Part shown: positions 39,101 to 46,926 of the stretch, piece after piece
Layout of the letters: every line of letters begins with the position of its first letter
Numbering within the stretch: position 1 is the stretch's first letter
From: Sphingopyxis sp. HIX
GTDB taxonomy: Bacteria > Pseudomonadota > Alphaproteobacteria > Sphingomonadales > Sphingomonadaceae
Direction: 5' to 3'
Assembly (NCBI RefSeq): GCF_001468285.1
Contig: NZ_LNSB01000016.1
Coordinates: 27,660 to 91,659 of the forward strand
Length of the DNA: 64,000 nt
The notes under the pieces: model-generated
The model's database searches: none
What the model was told of the DNA's origin: nothing
What the model saw: the letters and a program-made list of their open reading frames with translations, nothing else
Made by a program: the position numbers and the translations under genes

Positions 39101-39653
39101 CCGCGAGGTCGGTTTCGAACTCTACCAGTCGATGCTCGAGGAGGCGATCCTCGTCGCCAAGGCGGAGGGCATGGGCGCCGCGCCGCCGCGCGAGGCGCTG
39201 TCGCCGGTGATCACCATCGACGCGCCGATCCTGATCCCCGAGGATTATGTCCCCGACCTGCCGCTGCGCATGGCGCTCTATCGCCGCCTGAACGACGCGC
39301 AGGACCGCCCCGCGCTCGACGCCTTCGCCGCCGAAATGATCGACCGCTTCGGCCCGCTGCCGCCCGAGACTGCAAACCTGATCCAGCTAATGGAGATCAA
39401 ATCCAACGCCAAGCTCGCGGGCATCGCCAAGCTCGACGTCGGGACCAAGGGCGCGCTGGTCAGCTTCCACGGCGACGCGTTCGCCAATGTCCCCGGGCTG
39501 ATCGCCTATGTCGAGCGGCTGAAGGGCCGCGCGCGCATCCGCCCCGACAACCGCCTGTCGGTCAGCGGCGAATGGGCGAGCACCGGCGCACGCCTCAATG
39601 GCGCGCTGCAATTGTCGAAGGGTTTGGGGAAGCTGGCGAAGCAGGCCGGCTAG
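36159..39653 (+). CDS. mfd: Transcription-repair coupling factor Mfd
   Basis: Mfd removes RNA polymerase stalled at DNA lesions and recruits UvrA. The 1164-residue product has the UvrB-like N-terminal domains (HRFPAWDCLPYDRAGPS, VRGGIVDLFPAG) and the polymerase-interacting domain near residue 490 (GDLVVHLDHGIGRYEGL). The helicase module has Walker A GDVGFGKTEVALRAAF and DEEQRFGV. The TRG motif area reads VEERMGAFYDRKYDVLV, and the C-terminal regulatory domain begins near residue 1010. It overlaps sdhE at its start, and its stop overlaps the EAL gene stop. Confidence 0.98.
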   Translation: MTRSAADIFAAIASAPAPLTISRAADGFLPLLLADLARASDKRLVYVATDDAAMQAVADAAPFFAPDLTVHRFPAWDCLPYDRAGPSMRVSADRLATLSALQAAPKRGELILTTVAAVTQRTLTPFRVRQLATTLAPGQRIDRDALAELLVSNGFSRVDTVADQGEFAVRGGIVDLFPAGEETGLRVDFFGDEIESIRRFDPADQRSLGPARALQLLPAAETLLDQDTIKRFRSAYREIFGAQATGDPLYQAVSEGRRQAGMDHWLPLFEERLATIFDHIDPATPVLRGHRTEATAETRFAAIADYHANRVAAAQEQAGSYRPLKPETLYLTESEWSTAAASRPVHVVTPFDVPPAATVVDLETFAARDFTPERTADLNVYDKVADHLSDERRKGRRTIIASYSGGARERLSGLLRDHGVTSLAPADSWQEALGTASAESGGTTAMVVLPLDHGFASDAISLLTEQDILGERLVRRQKRRKSADAFLAELATLSVGDLVVHLDHGIGRYEGLTSIPVGNSPHDCVALTYAGGDKLYVPVENLDVLSRYGGESEGVGLDKLGGEAWQRRKARMKERIREIAGELLATAAARALRPGELLAADAAYPAFADRFPYQETDDQDRAIGDVLADMASGRPMDRLVCGDVGFGKTEVALRAAFVAAMAGVQVALVCPTTLLARQHFTNFVERFKGFPVNIGRLSRLVPAAEAQKTRDGLASGQIDIVVGTHAVIAKAVEFKNLGLVIVDEEQRFGVVHKERLKQLKTDVHVLTLTATPIPRTLQMAMSGLRELSVIQTPPVDRLAVRTYVAPWDPVVIREALLREHDRGGQSFFVTPRIKDLPDIEEFLRTRVPEIKYVVAHGQMAPGEVEERMGAFYDRKYDVLVSTTIVESGLDIPSANTLIVHRADRFGLAQLYQLRGRVGRSKTRAYAYLTTPDHGAITDTAEKRLKLLGDLDTLGAGFQLASHDLDIRGAGNLVGDEQSGHIREVGFELYQSMLEEAILVAKAEGMGAAPPREALSPVITIDAPILIPEDYVPDLPLRMALYRRLNDAQDRPALDAFAAEMIDRFGPLPPETANLIQLMEIKSNAKLAGIAKLDVGTKGALVSFHGDAFANVPGLIAYVERLKGRARIRPDNRLSVSGEWASTGARLNGALQLSKGLGKLAKQAG

Positions 39654-40870
39654 GCCTGGAGCAGCGCCACCAACTCACCCCCCGGCACCGGCCCCGACTT
39701 CAAAAACCCCTGCCAGGTTGCGACGCCGAGCTCCTTCAGCCGCGCGAGCTGCGGCTCGTGCTCGATGCCTTCGGCGACCACCAGCAGCCCCAGCGCGCGT
39801 GCCAGGTCGACGATCGCGCGCACGACGATGCGGTCGCGGTCGCTGCCGTCGATCGTGCGCGTGAAGCCGCTGTCGATCTTGAGATAATCGATCGGCAGCC
39901 GCGCGAGCAACGACAGGCTCGAATAGCCGGTGCCGAAATCGTCGATCGCGATCGCGCAGCCGAGCTCGCGGATCTGCGCAAGCTGCGCCGCGGCGCTCGC
40001 GGGGTCGCTCAGCATCGCCTGTTCGGTGAGTTCGAGCGTCAGCCGGTCGGGATCGACCCCCGCCTTCTTCGCCATCGCGGCGAAGCGGTCGGCGAAATCG
40101 GGGTCGCCGAGGTCGGCGGCGGTGATGTTGAGCGAGACGCGCAGCTTCGCCAGCGCCTTCGGCCACCCGGCCATCTCGTGGAGCGCGACGCGATGCGCAT
40201 GCTCGGTGAGCTCGCACTCGAGCCGCGCCGCGCGCGCCGCGGTGACAAGCGCCCCCGCGCCGAGCAGCCCAAGCTCGGGATGCTGCCAGCGCAGCAGCGC
40301 CTCCACCCCGGTCATCGCGCCGCTCGCGACGTCATATTGCGGCTGGTAGTGGATCACGACCTCGCCCGCCGCGAGCGCCGCCTTGACCGTCGCGCCGTCG
40401 CGCGCCGAGGCAGGGCGCGCGAGCTGGTCGCTCGCGGTGCGCAGCTGCTCGGCCACCGGCTCGTCGCGGGTGATCCGCGCCGCGGCGATACGGATCGCGA
40501 GGCGGCCGTTGGGATCGCCGACCATCGGCTCGGCGAGCGCGACGTGCAGCGCACGCTCCTGCGCGCGCAAGGCGCCCAGCGACAGCGCCGCCGCGGGCAC
40601 GATCAGGAAGCGCGGCCCGTCGAGCCGGTCGACGTGCGAGCCGCGCCCGAACTCGTCGCCCGCGAAATTTTCGAGCCGCCGCGCGATCTCCTCGAGCACC
40701 GCGTCGCCCGCCTCGGTCCCCGCGCTGTTGTTGATCCGCGCGAGCTGGTCGACCTGGACCAGGATGACGCCGATGTCGGCATCGTGGCGCAGATGGAGCT
40801 CCTCGAGATGCCGGACGGCCGCGGAAAATGTGTCAACTATGCGATTCATCGGCGCCGCCATAGCAGGCAT
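39650..40870 (-). CDS. EAL-domain cyclic di-GMP phosphodiesterase with degenerate GGDEF domain
   Basis: ATG 40870 gives 406 residues, supported by GGGGGGAGA upstream and by avoiding overlap with divergent moaA; ATG 40849 is also possible. The N-terminal GGDEF-like domain has RLDGPRF where RxGGDEF is expected, so cyclase activity is lost. The EAL domain appears intact: EALLRW, LNITAADL, the LELTEQ Glu, DDFGTGYSSL, DYLKID, VVAEGIE and the final Gln in WQGF. It should hydrolyse cyclic di-GMP, possibly lowering the signal read by the nearby PilZ protein. No membrane segment is seen. Confidence 0.88.
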   Translation of the reverse strand: MPAMAAPMNRIVDTFSAAVRHLEELHLRHDADIGVILVQVDQLARINNSAGTEAGDAVLEEIARRLENFAGDEFGRGSHVDRLDGPRFLIVPAAALSLGALRAQERALHVALAEPMVGDPNGRLAIRIAAARITRDEPVAEQLRTASDQLARPASARDGATVKAALAAGEVVIHYQPQYDVASGAMTGVEALLRWQHPELGLLGAGALVTAARAARLECELTEHAHRVALHEMAGWPKALAKLRVSLNITAADLGDPDFADRFAAMAKKAGVDPDRLTLELTEQAMLSDPASAAAQLAQIRELGCAIAIDDFGTGYSSLSLLARLPIDYLKIDSGFTRTIDGSDRDRIVVRAIVDLARALGLLVVAEGIEHEPQLARLKELGVATWQGFLKSGPVPGGELVALLQA

Positions 40871-40910
40871 TGCTTGCCAATCTCCCCCCTTTTGCAGCAA
40901 GATTGACAAG

Positions 40911-41918
40911 ATGACGCGATTGTCAGCCTCGTCCACCGCTCCGCTGACCGACGGCCACGGCCGCCGGATCGACTATCTACGGCTGTCGGTGACCGACCGC
41001 TGCGACCTTCGCTGCCGCTATTGCATGGCCGAAGACATGAATTTTCTCCCGCGCGCCGCGGTGCTCAGCATCGAGGAAATGGGCGAGCTCGCGGCGCGCT
41101 TCGTCGCGCGCGGGGTGCGGCGCATCCGGCTGACGGGGGGCGAGCCGCTGGTACGGCGCGGCATCGACCTGCTCGCGGGCCGACTCGGCGCGCTGATCGG
41201 GCACGGGCTCGACGAGCTGACGCTGACCACCAACGGCATGCGCCTCGCCGAATATGCCCCGATGCTCGCCGAGGCGGGCGTTCGGCGGATCAACGTCAGC
41301 CTCGACACGCTCGACCCCGCCGCGTTCCGCCATATCACCCGCGTCGGCGACGTCGATGTCGCGCTGGGGGGCATCGCCGCCGCGCGCGCCGCGGGGATCG
41401 CGGTCAAGATCAACATGGTCGCGCTCGCCGGGCTCAACGAAGACCAGCTGCTCCCGATGCTGGACTGGTGCGCCGGAAACGGCTGCGACCTGACATTGAT
41501 CGAGACGATGCCGCTCGGCGAGATCGAAGGCGACCGCAGCGACCATTATATCCCGCTCCACCAGTTCATCGCGCCGCTGCGCGCCGAGCATGCGATCTTC
41601 CCCATCGACAAGAAGACCGGCGGCCCCGCGCGCTATTTCGGAGTCGAGGACAGCCCGGTGACGCTCGGGCTGATCACCCCGCTCAGCAACAATTTCTGCA
41701 CCACCTGCAACCGCATCCGCCTGACCGTCGAAGGGCGTATCTATATGTGCCTGGGGCAGGACGACCATGTCGACCTGCGCGCCGCGCTTCGCGAAGGCGG
41801 CGACGTCGATGGCTTGATTGATGCCGCATTGGCTGGCAAACCCCGCGCGCATGACTTTCATATCGAACGAAAGTCCGCACCGGCGGTCGCGCGTCATATG
41901 AGTGCAACGGGCGGGTAA
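40911..41918 (+). CDS. moaA: GTP 3',8-cyclase MoaA (molybdenum cofactor)
   Basis: MoaA is the radical SAM enzyme that starts molybdopterin synthesis. The 335-residue product has the first cluster motif CDLRCRYC near residue 31 and the SAM-binding RLTGGEPLVR. The second cluster lies in FCTTCNRIRLTVEGRIYMC near residue 268. It ends in the Gly-Gly tail (SATGG) important for activity. The ATG 40911 follows AAGATTGACAAG, and the promoter must lie in the 40 nt shared with the divergent EAL gene. No other moa gene is nearby. Confidence 0.97.
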   Translation: MTRLSASSTAPLTDGHGRRIDYLRLSVTDRCDLRCRYCMAEDMNFLPRAAVLSIEEMGELAARFVARGVRRIRLTGGEPLVRRGIDLLAGRLGALIGHGLDELTLTTNGMRLAEYAPMLAEAGVRRINVSLDTLDPAAFRHITRVGDVDVALGGIAAARAAGIAVKINMVALAGLNEDQLLPMLDWCAGNGCDLTLIETMPLGEIEGDRSDHYIPLHQFIAPLRAEHAIFPIDKKTGGPARYFGVEDSPVTLGLITPLSNNFCTTCNRIRLTVEGRIYMCLGQDDHVDLRAALREGGDVDGLIDAALAGKPRAHDFHIERKSAPAVARHMSATGG

Positions 41919-41942
41919 AACCCCGCTCCACGGGGGACCAAT

Positions 41943-42713
41943 ATGCATCGCAAGATCGCGCTCGTCGCATCGAACGCGCCCGCGGGACTGGAGGCCGAGG
42001 CCGAGCTGCGCCCGCTCTACGACTTCGTCGATCTGAACGAAGCCGACATGCTGATCGTGCTGGGCGGCGACGGCTTCCTGCTCCACATGCTGCACCAGTT
42101 GCTCGACCAGCGGCGATCGATGCCGGTGTTCGGGATGAATCGCGGCACGATCGGCTTCCTGATGAACGAGTTCCGTATCGAGGGGCTGCTCGACCGGCTC
42201 GCCGCGGCGCGGCCCTTCCTGATCCACCCGCTGTCGGGCGACATCACGACGGTCGGCGGCGAGCGCCATATCCTGCCCGCGATCAACGAGATTTCGCTGC
42301 TGCGCGAAACGCGCCAGGCGGCGAAGCTCGAGGTGCTGATCAACGAGAAGTCGATGCTCGAGGAATTGTCCTGCGACGGCGTGCTGGTGTCCACCCCCGC
42401 CGGATCGACCGCGTACAACCTCAGCGCCAACGGCCCGATCCTGCCGCTCGAATCGCAGATGCTGGCGCTGACCCCGATCAGCCCCTTCCGCCCGCGGCGC
42501 TGGCGCGGCGCGCTCGTCCCCGAATCGACGAGCATCCGCTTCAACGTCCGCGAGGCCGCGAAGCGCCCGGTGAGCGCGGTCGCCGACCAGCGCGAAATCC
42601 GCGACGTGAAGACCGTGCTGGTCACCACCGACCGCAGCCGGCCGCTGACGCTGCTGTTCGATCCCGACCATGGCCTCGACGAACGCATCGCGATGGAACA
42701 ATTTATCGTCTGA
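41943..42713 (+). CDS. nadK: NAD kinase
   Basis: NadK phosphorylates NAD to NADP. The 256-residue product has the GGDG motif (VLGGDGFLLHML, near residue 41), GMNRGTIGFLMNE, the conserved INE segment (PAINEISLL) and SCDGVLVSTPAGSTAYNLSANGP split by a turn. Short length and the lack of N-terminal extension match the alphaproteobacterial form. It follows moaA by 24 nt, with GGGGGACC before the ATG. A large inverted repeat follows its stop. Confidence 0.95.
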   Translation: MHRKIALVASNAPAGLEAEAELRPLYDFVDLNEADMLIVLGGDGFLLHMLHQLLDQRRSMPVFGMNRGTIGFLMNEFRIEGLLDRLAAARPFLIHPLSGDITTVGGERHILPAINEISLLRETRQAAKLEVLINEKSMLEELSCDGVLVSTPAGSTAYNLSANGPILPLESQMLALTPISPFRPRRWRGALVPESTSIRFNVREAAKRPVSAVADQREIRDVKTVLVTTDRSRPLTLLFDPDHGLDERIAMEQFIV

Positions 42714-42729
42714 GGGGCGTTTGCGTGGC

Positions 42730-42832
42730 GGCACCGGCCCGCTCCCCCACCCGGCCTCCCATAGGTTACTATCGTCGGGGAGGCCCTCGGCGCCACGCGC
42801 CGCCTTGGGCGGTGGGGGAGCGGGCCGGTGCC
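42730..42832. repeat. Nested inverted repeat, 22-bp perfect outer arms
   Basis: Outer arms at 42730-42751 and 42811-42832 are exact reverse complements over 22 bp. Inside, GGCCTCCC (42753-42760) pairs with GGGAGGCC (42778-42785), and a further GC-rich inverted segment lies near 42790-42805. The element fills the space between nadK and tRNA-Asn. It may be a REP/MITE-like element or an extended terminator; no transposase or target duplication is visible. Confidence 0.85.
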
Positions 42833-42913
42833 ACAACAAATAGTGCCGATACCCTCTTGCAAAATACAGCGCGCGGCGGCAAAGGGGCCGCCTTGCCCGC
42901 CACGGCGGTATGT

Positions 42914-42988
42914 TCCTCGGTAGCTCAGCGGTAGAGCAATCGACTGTTAATCGATCGGTCGTAGGTTCGAATCCTACCCGGGGAGCCA
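42914..42988 (+). tRNA. tRNA-Asn (GTT), CCA encoded
   Basis: The acceptor arm TCCTCGG pairs with CCGGGGA (42978-42984). The D arm has TAGCTCAGCGGTAGAGC, and the anticodon stem ATCGA/TCGAT holds loop CTGTTAA with anticodon GTT at 42946-42948. The T arm has GGTTCGAATCC. G is the discriminator and CCA is encoded. All arms fold without mismatch apart from one T:G in the acceptor. Confidence 0.97.
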
Positions 42989-43135
42989 GCACTTTCCTGC
43001 AGCACGAAATGCTCCGCTGGAGCGCTCCGGGCTTCGCGTAGTGCGCGAAGTCCACTCATATCGCGCATGCGGCAGCCGCATCGGCTGCACCGGGCTTTGG
43101 TCCTATCGACCGCATGAGCGGCCAGCGCGATCGGG

Positions 43136-43152
43136 CGCCCCTCGGGCGTTTT
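43136..43152 (+). terminator. Probable tRNA-Asn terminator
   Basis: CGCCC-CTC-GGGCG forms a 5-bp stem followed by TTTTCCTTT. It is about 150 nt after the tRNA end. Confidence 0.55.
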
Positions 43153-43359
43153 CCTTTGCTGTGCGCGATTTCTCATCCCGGCCATATGACGCGCCAGCCG
43201 CGTCATTTATGTATTCATTTTTTTTGAAACACACCTCAATCTGCAGAAATATCGCGGGTTTTTCGCCAAAATCATGCCATCTGGACTCGCCTGCGTCAAA
43301 AAGTGTATCCATTATATTTGACAGGGGGTGGCAAGGCGCGTAGGCGTCCTCCTGAAACA

Positions 43360-43370
43360 CTAGCATGCAA
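43360..43370 (+). promoter_or_regulatory. Candidate operator upstream of the TonB-dependent receptor
   Basis: CTAGCATGCAA matches CTAGCATACAA at 60984-60994 with one difference. It lies 35 nt before the receptor ATG and about 40 nt after TTGACA. Similar half-sites are typical for FCD-type GntR regulators, one of which is encoded in this cluster. Confidence 0.4.
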
Positions 43371-43404
43371 CCAGCGAGTCGTATGCAGATCATGGGAGGG
43401 TGGA

Positions 43405-45597
43405 ATGACTCTGGGTGGCCGGATTCTTTCGACAAGTGTGTTCGCCCTGGCAGCGCCGACGGCGCTGGCAGCGCAGGAGGCCGAGACCGAGGCCAGCGGC
43501 GGCATCGCCGAAATCATCGTCACCGCACAGAAGCGCGACGAGAATCTGCAGCGCACCCCCGCCGCGGTCACCGCGGTCAGCGGCGACCTGCTCGTCGCAT
43601 CGGGGATCAAGGACCTGAGCTCGGCGCAGGAAATCGTCCCCGGCGCGCGCTTTCACCAGGAAGGCAATACGACGCAGGTCTTCCTGCGCGGCATCGGCTC
43701 GAACCTCGACTTCGCCAATGTCGAGCCGTCGGTGTCGTTCAACTTCAACGGCGTGAACATCCCGCGCGAGGCGACGAGCGTGCCCTTGTTCGACATCGAA
43801 CGCTTCGAGGTGCTGCCGGGGCCGCAAGGCACGCTTTATGGCCGCAGCGCGATCGGCGGCACGGTCAACGTCGCCTTCAAGCGCCCCGCGTTCGAAAGTG
43901 GCGGCAATGCGACGCTGGAGGTCGGCAATTACGACCTGATCCACGGCACCGTCGTCGGCAATGCGATGCTGTCGGAGCAGCTCGCGCTCCGCGTCGGGCT
44001 CGATTACGCCTATCGCGACGGTTATATGGAGACGGGGTCGGACTCGCAGGACGACATCTCGGGCCGCATCGGCCTGCTCTATGACAATGGTGAGGGTTTC
44101 AGCCTCTATTGGTGGGGCAACACCACCCACAAGAACGGCAACACCCCGAACCTGGTGAACAAGGGATCGCGGCTGGTCGTCGATGCGAACGGCAACCCGG
44201 TGCGCGACGCCGGCGGCAACCTGCAGTTCGTGTTCGACGAGAACGCCTTCCTGCGCGACCGGCCGTGGGACGACCTGCGTCCCGGCGTGCTTGCGGAGAC
44301 CGCGCCTTTCGGCCAGCCGACCCCCTCGACGCAGAACTACGAAAATTATGCGACGGGGCTGCAGATCGACGCCGAGCTGAGCGACACCGTCTCGCTGACC
44401 AACATCACCGGCTATGTCTATCTGGATGCTGAGACCGAGGTTTACTGGCTCGGCGTGCTGCCCGCCTACAAGCTCGACAAATATCGCATGCTCAGCAACG
44501 AACTGCGGCTGACCGGCGACACCGACAAATTGAAATGGCTCGTCGGGCTGTTCGCCTATCGCAACAAGGGCGTCGGCCAGGGCATCGTCGGCACCGCGGT
44601 CGGCCCGGGCGGCCCCGCGATCCCCGGCACCCCCTTCCCCTTCTTCTCGTCGAACGTGCAGAGCAATATCATGAAGGGCGGCGCGATCTTCGGGCAGGCG
44701 ACCTACAGCGTCTCCGACCGCTTCCGCGTCACGCTCGGCGGCCGGTACGGCATCGACAACAAGAAGGCGCGCGGCATCGCGCTCGACGACCAGGTCTCGC
44801 CCTATACGTTCGAGAAGACCTTCCGCCGCTTCGATTACAAGGCGGGGATCGAATATGACGTCGCCGACCGCGTGATGTTCTACGCGACCTACCAGACCGG
44901 CTATCAGCCGGGGACCTTCAACGAAGTCGTCGACCTGCCCGGCCGCACCAACCTGGTGAAGACCGGCAAGATGAAGGGCATCTCGGGCGGCTTCAAGGCG
45001 CGCTTCCTCGACAATAGGCTGCAGATCAACAATGAGGCGTTTTTCTACGTCTACACCGATCTCGCGATCCAGGCCTATGACGCGAGCAAGCTGTACAACG
45101 AGATTTTCAACGCCGGGAAGGTCGAGATCCCGGGCAACCAGCTCGACATATTGTTCCAGCCGAACCCCGACACCAAGCTGAACCTGTCGATCAGCTATGT
45201 CCATGCGCGCAACAAGGATTTCATCACCCCCGGCGGGCAGAATTACAACGGCCTCGCCGGGCCGTACGCGGCCGACTGGACGATCGGCGGCGGCATCAGC
45301 CAGGATTTCCGGATCGGCAGCGGTTACCTCCGCGCCGCGGCCGACGCGCGCTACGAAAGCGAATGGTACGCCGACTTCATCCACAATCCGGGGGTGCGGC
45401 AGAAACCCTATGCCAAGGTCAATGCGTCGCTGACCTGGTATGGCGAGGACGAGCGCTGGAACATCGGCATCTGGGGCAAGAATCTGACCAACGAGGCGGT
45501 GATCGCGGCGACCGCGGCGGCGGGCATTCCGGGTCCGGCGACGGCCTATCTGTCGGCGCCGCGCACCTTCGGTGTCCGCGCCGGGTTCAATTTCTGA
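43405..45597 (+). CDS. TonB-dependent outer-membrane receptor
   Basis: ATG 43405 is chosen for its GGGAGGG site and following signal peptide (cut near AAQEAE, residue 26); the product has 730 residues. A TonB box-like EIIVTAQKR at about residues 33-41 leads into the plug domain (FLRGIGSN, LPGPQGTLYGRSAIGGTVNV). A 22-strand barrel ends in the final Phe (AGFNF), needed for outer-membrane assembly. In sphingomonads such receptors take up many aromatic and terpenoid substrates as well as iron chelates. Its place at the head of the catabolic cluster suggests uptake of the substrate. Confidence 0.93.
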   Translation: MTLGGRILSTSVFALAAPTALAAQEAETEASGGIAEIIVTAQKRDENLQRTPAAVTAVSGDLLVASGIKDLSSAQEIVPGARFHQEGNTTQVFLRGIGSNLDFANVEPSVSFNFNGVNIPREATSVPLFDIERFEVLPGPQGTLYGRSAIGGTVNVAFKRPAFESGGNATLEVGNYDLIHGTVVGNAMLSEQLALRVGLDYAYRDGYMETGSDSQDDISGRIGLLYDNGEGFSLYWWGNTTHKNGNTPNLVNKGSRLVVDANGNPVRDAGGNLQFVFDENAFLRDRPWDDLRPGVLAETAPFGQPTPSTQNYENYATGLQIDAELSDTVSLTNITGYVYLDAETEVYWLGVLPAYKLDKYRMLSNELRLTGDTDKLKWLVGLFAYRNKGVGQGIVGTAVGPGGPAIPGTPFPFFSSNVQSNIMKGGAIFGQATYSVSDRFRVTLGGRYGIDNKKARGIALDDQVSPYTFEKTFRRFDYKAGIEYDVADRVMFYATYQTGYQPGTFNEVVDLPGRTNLVKTGKMKGISGGFKARFLDNRLQINNEAFFYVYTDLAIQAYDASKLYNEIFNAGKVEIPGNQLDILFQPNPDTKLNLSISYVHARNKDFITPGGQNYNGLAGPYAADWTIGGGISQDFRIGSGYLRAAADARYESEWYADFIHNPGVRQKPYAKVNASLTWYGEDERWNIGIWGKNLTNEAVIAATAAAGIPGPATAYLSAPRTFGVRAGFNF

Positions 45598-45599
45598 CC

Positions 45600-46367
45600 A
45601 TGGCGGGCGCGCTGTCCGGCAAGGTGGTGATCGTCACCGGCGCGGCCGGCGGGATCGGCCACGACGCGGCCCGAGTGCTGGCGCGCGCCGGGGCGCGGCT
45701 GATCCTGACCGACGTCGCCGCCGAAGGGGGCGAAGCGGCGGCCGAGGCGGTGCGCGGCGAAGGGGGCGACGCCCTCTTCGTCGCCGCCGACCTGGCGAGC
45801 GAGGCCGACGTCGAGTCTCTGGTCGCGCGGACGGTCGCGCATTACGGGCGGCTCGACGGCGCGTTCAACAATGCCGGGGTCGAGCAGAAGAACAAGCCCG
45901 TCGACGAACTCAGCCTCGCCGAGTGGAACCGCGCGATCGCGATCGACCTGACCGCGGTGTTCCTGTGCATCAAATATCAGGTGCGCGCGATGCTGGCCTC
46001 GGGCGGCGGTGCGATCGTCAACACCGCCTCGTCGCTCGGCCAGGTCGCGATCCCCGGCGCGAGCGAATATATCGCCGCCAAGCACGGCGTCGTCGGGCTG
46101 ACGCGTGCGGCGGGCGCCGACTATGCCGCGCGCGGCGTGCGCGTGAACGCGGTGCTGCCCGGCATCATCGAGACGCCGATGATTTCGCGCCTGTCGACCG
46201 ACCCCGACTTCTCCGCCATGTTCGACCGGCTGCGCGCCCGCCATCCGATCGGCCGCTTCGGCCAGCCGTCGGAAGTGGGCGCGGCAGTCGCCTGGCTGCT
46301 GTCCGACGCCGCATCCTTCGTGAACGGTGCCGCGATAGCCGTCGACGGCGGCTACCTGTCGGTCTGA
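45600..46367 (+). CDS. Short-chain dehydrogenase/reductase, classical type
   Basis: The ATG at 45600 follows the receptor stop by two bases. The 255-residue product has the cofactor motif TGAAGGIG (residues 13-20) and NNAG at about 90-93. The catalytic set is complete: Asn, Ser in NTASS, and Y-x-x-x-K in EYIAAKHG. An Asp at the end of strand 2 (LTDV) favours NAD. The end SFVNGAAIAVDGGYLSV is typical. It probably oxidises an alcohol, perhaps a cis-diol or side-chain hydroxyl of the aromatic substrate. Confidence 0.9.
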   Translation: MAGALSGKVVIVTGAAGGIGHDAARVLARAGARLILTDVAAEGGEAAAEAVRGEGGDALFVAADLASEADVESLVARTVAHYGRLDGAFNNAGVEQKNKPVDELSLAEWNRAIAIDLTAVFLCIKYQVRAMLASGGGAIVNTASSLGQVAIPGASEYIAAKHGVVGLTRAAGADYAARGVRVNAVLPGIIETPMISRLSTDPDFSAMFDRLRARHPIGRFGQPSEVGAAVAWLLSDAASFVNGAAIAVDGGYLSV

Positions 46368-46377
46368 GGTCCAGGAT

Positions 46378-46914
46378 ATGTCCATCCCGATCACCCGAGG
46401 CATCGACCATATCGGCCTGACCGTCGCGGACATCGACGCCGCGGAACGTTTCCTGATCGACGGGCTGGGCGCGGTCCTGGTCTATGAAGCGCTGAACGAA
46501 ACCATGCCGCCGTTCAAGGGCGCCGAGTTCGAAAAGGCACTGGGCGTACCGGCCGGCGCCGAAGTCAATGCCATCCGCATGTACCGGATCGGCCAAGGCC
46601 CGGGGATCGAATTGTTCCGCTACACCGCCGACGCCCCGCGCCCCGCGCTGCGCGCCTGCGATCGCGGCTGGCAGCATATCGCGCTTTATGTCGACGATAT
46701 GGAGGCTGCGATTGAACGGATCGGCACGGCGGGGGGCATATTGCTCAGCGCACCATGGGACCTGCAAGGCGCCGAAAGCGGTCCGGGCAATCGTTTTTGT
46801 TTCATGACGGCCCCTTTCGGCGCCCTGATCGAGCTGGTTTCCTATCCTTCCCCGCAACCTTACGAAGCGTCGACACCGCTCCGGCGATGGAAACCGCCGG
46901 TCGCTCGCACCTGA
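46378..46914 (+). CDS. VOC-superfamily (glyoxalase-fold) protein
   Basis: The 178-residue product has two beta-alpha-beta-beta-beta modules. Metal-site candidates are His in GIDHIGLTV (residue 12), Glu in GIELFRY (about 79), His in RGWQHIALYV (about 100) and Glu in ALIELVSYP (about 148). The pattern HIGLTV...HIALYV...ELV is that of lactoylglutathione lyase/dioxygenase relatives. Enzymatic role unknown; it may be an isomerase or a substrate-binding subunit. It lies 10 nt after the SDR gene with GTCCAGGA before the ATG. Confidence 0.82.
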   Translation: MSIPITRGIDHIGLTVADIDAAERFLIDGLGAVLVYEALNETMPPFKGAEFEKALGVPAGAEVNAIRMYRIGQGPGIELFRYTADAPRPALRACDRGWQHIALYVDDMEAAIERIGTAGGILLSAPWDLQGAESGPGNRFCFMTAPFGALIELVSYPSPQPYEASTPLRRWKPPVART

Positions 46915-46926
46915 AAGGACGCCCCG

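Larger units (their letters stand above)
42989..43404. other. Gene-free stretch between tRNA-Asn and the receptor gene
   Basis: No gene is supportable. It contains the tRNA terminator, an A/T-rich segment at 43190-43320 unlike the flanks, a TTGACA hexamer at 43318-43323 and a candidate operator at 43360-43370. The composition change and tRNA position are compatible with an island border, but I find no integrase and no repeat of the tRNA 3' end. Confidence 0.5.

Noticed and set aside
42989..43300. Short open frames between tRNA-Asn and the receptor gene
   Set aside because: They have no ribosome sites, overlap the tRNA or its terminator, and show no protein-like pattern.
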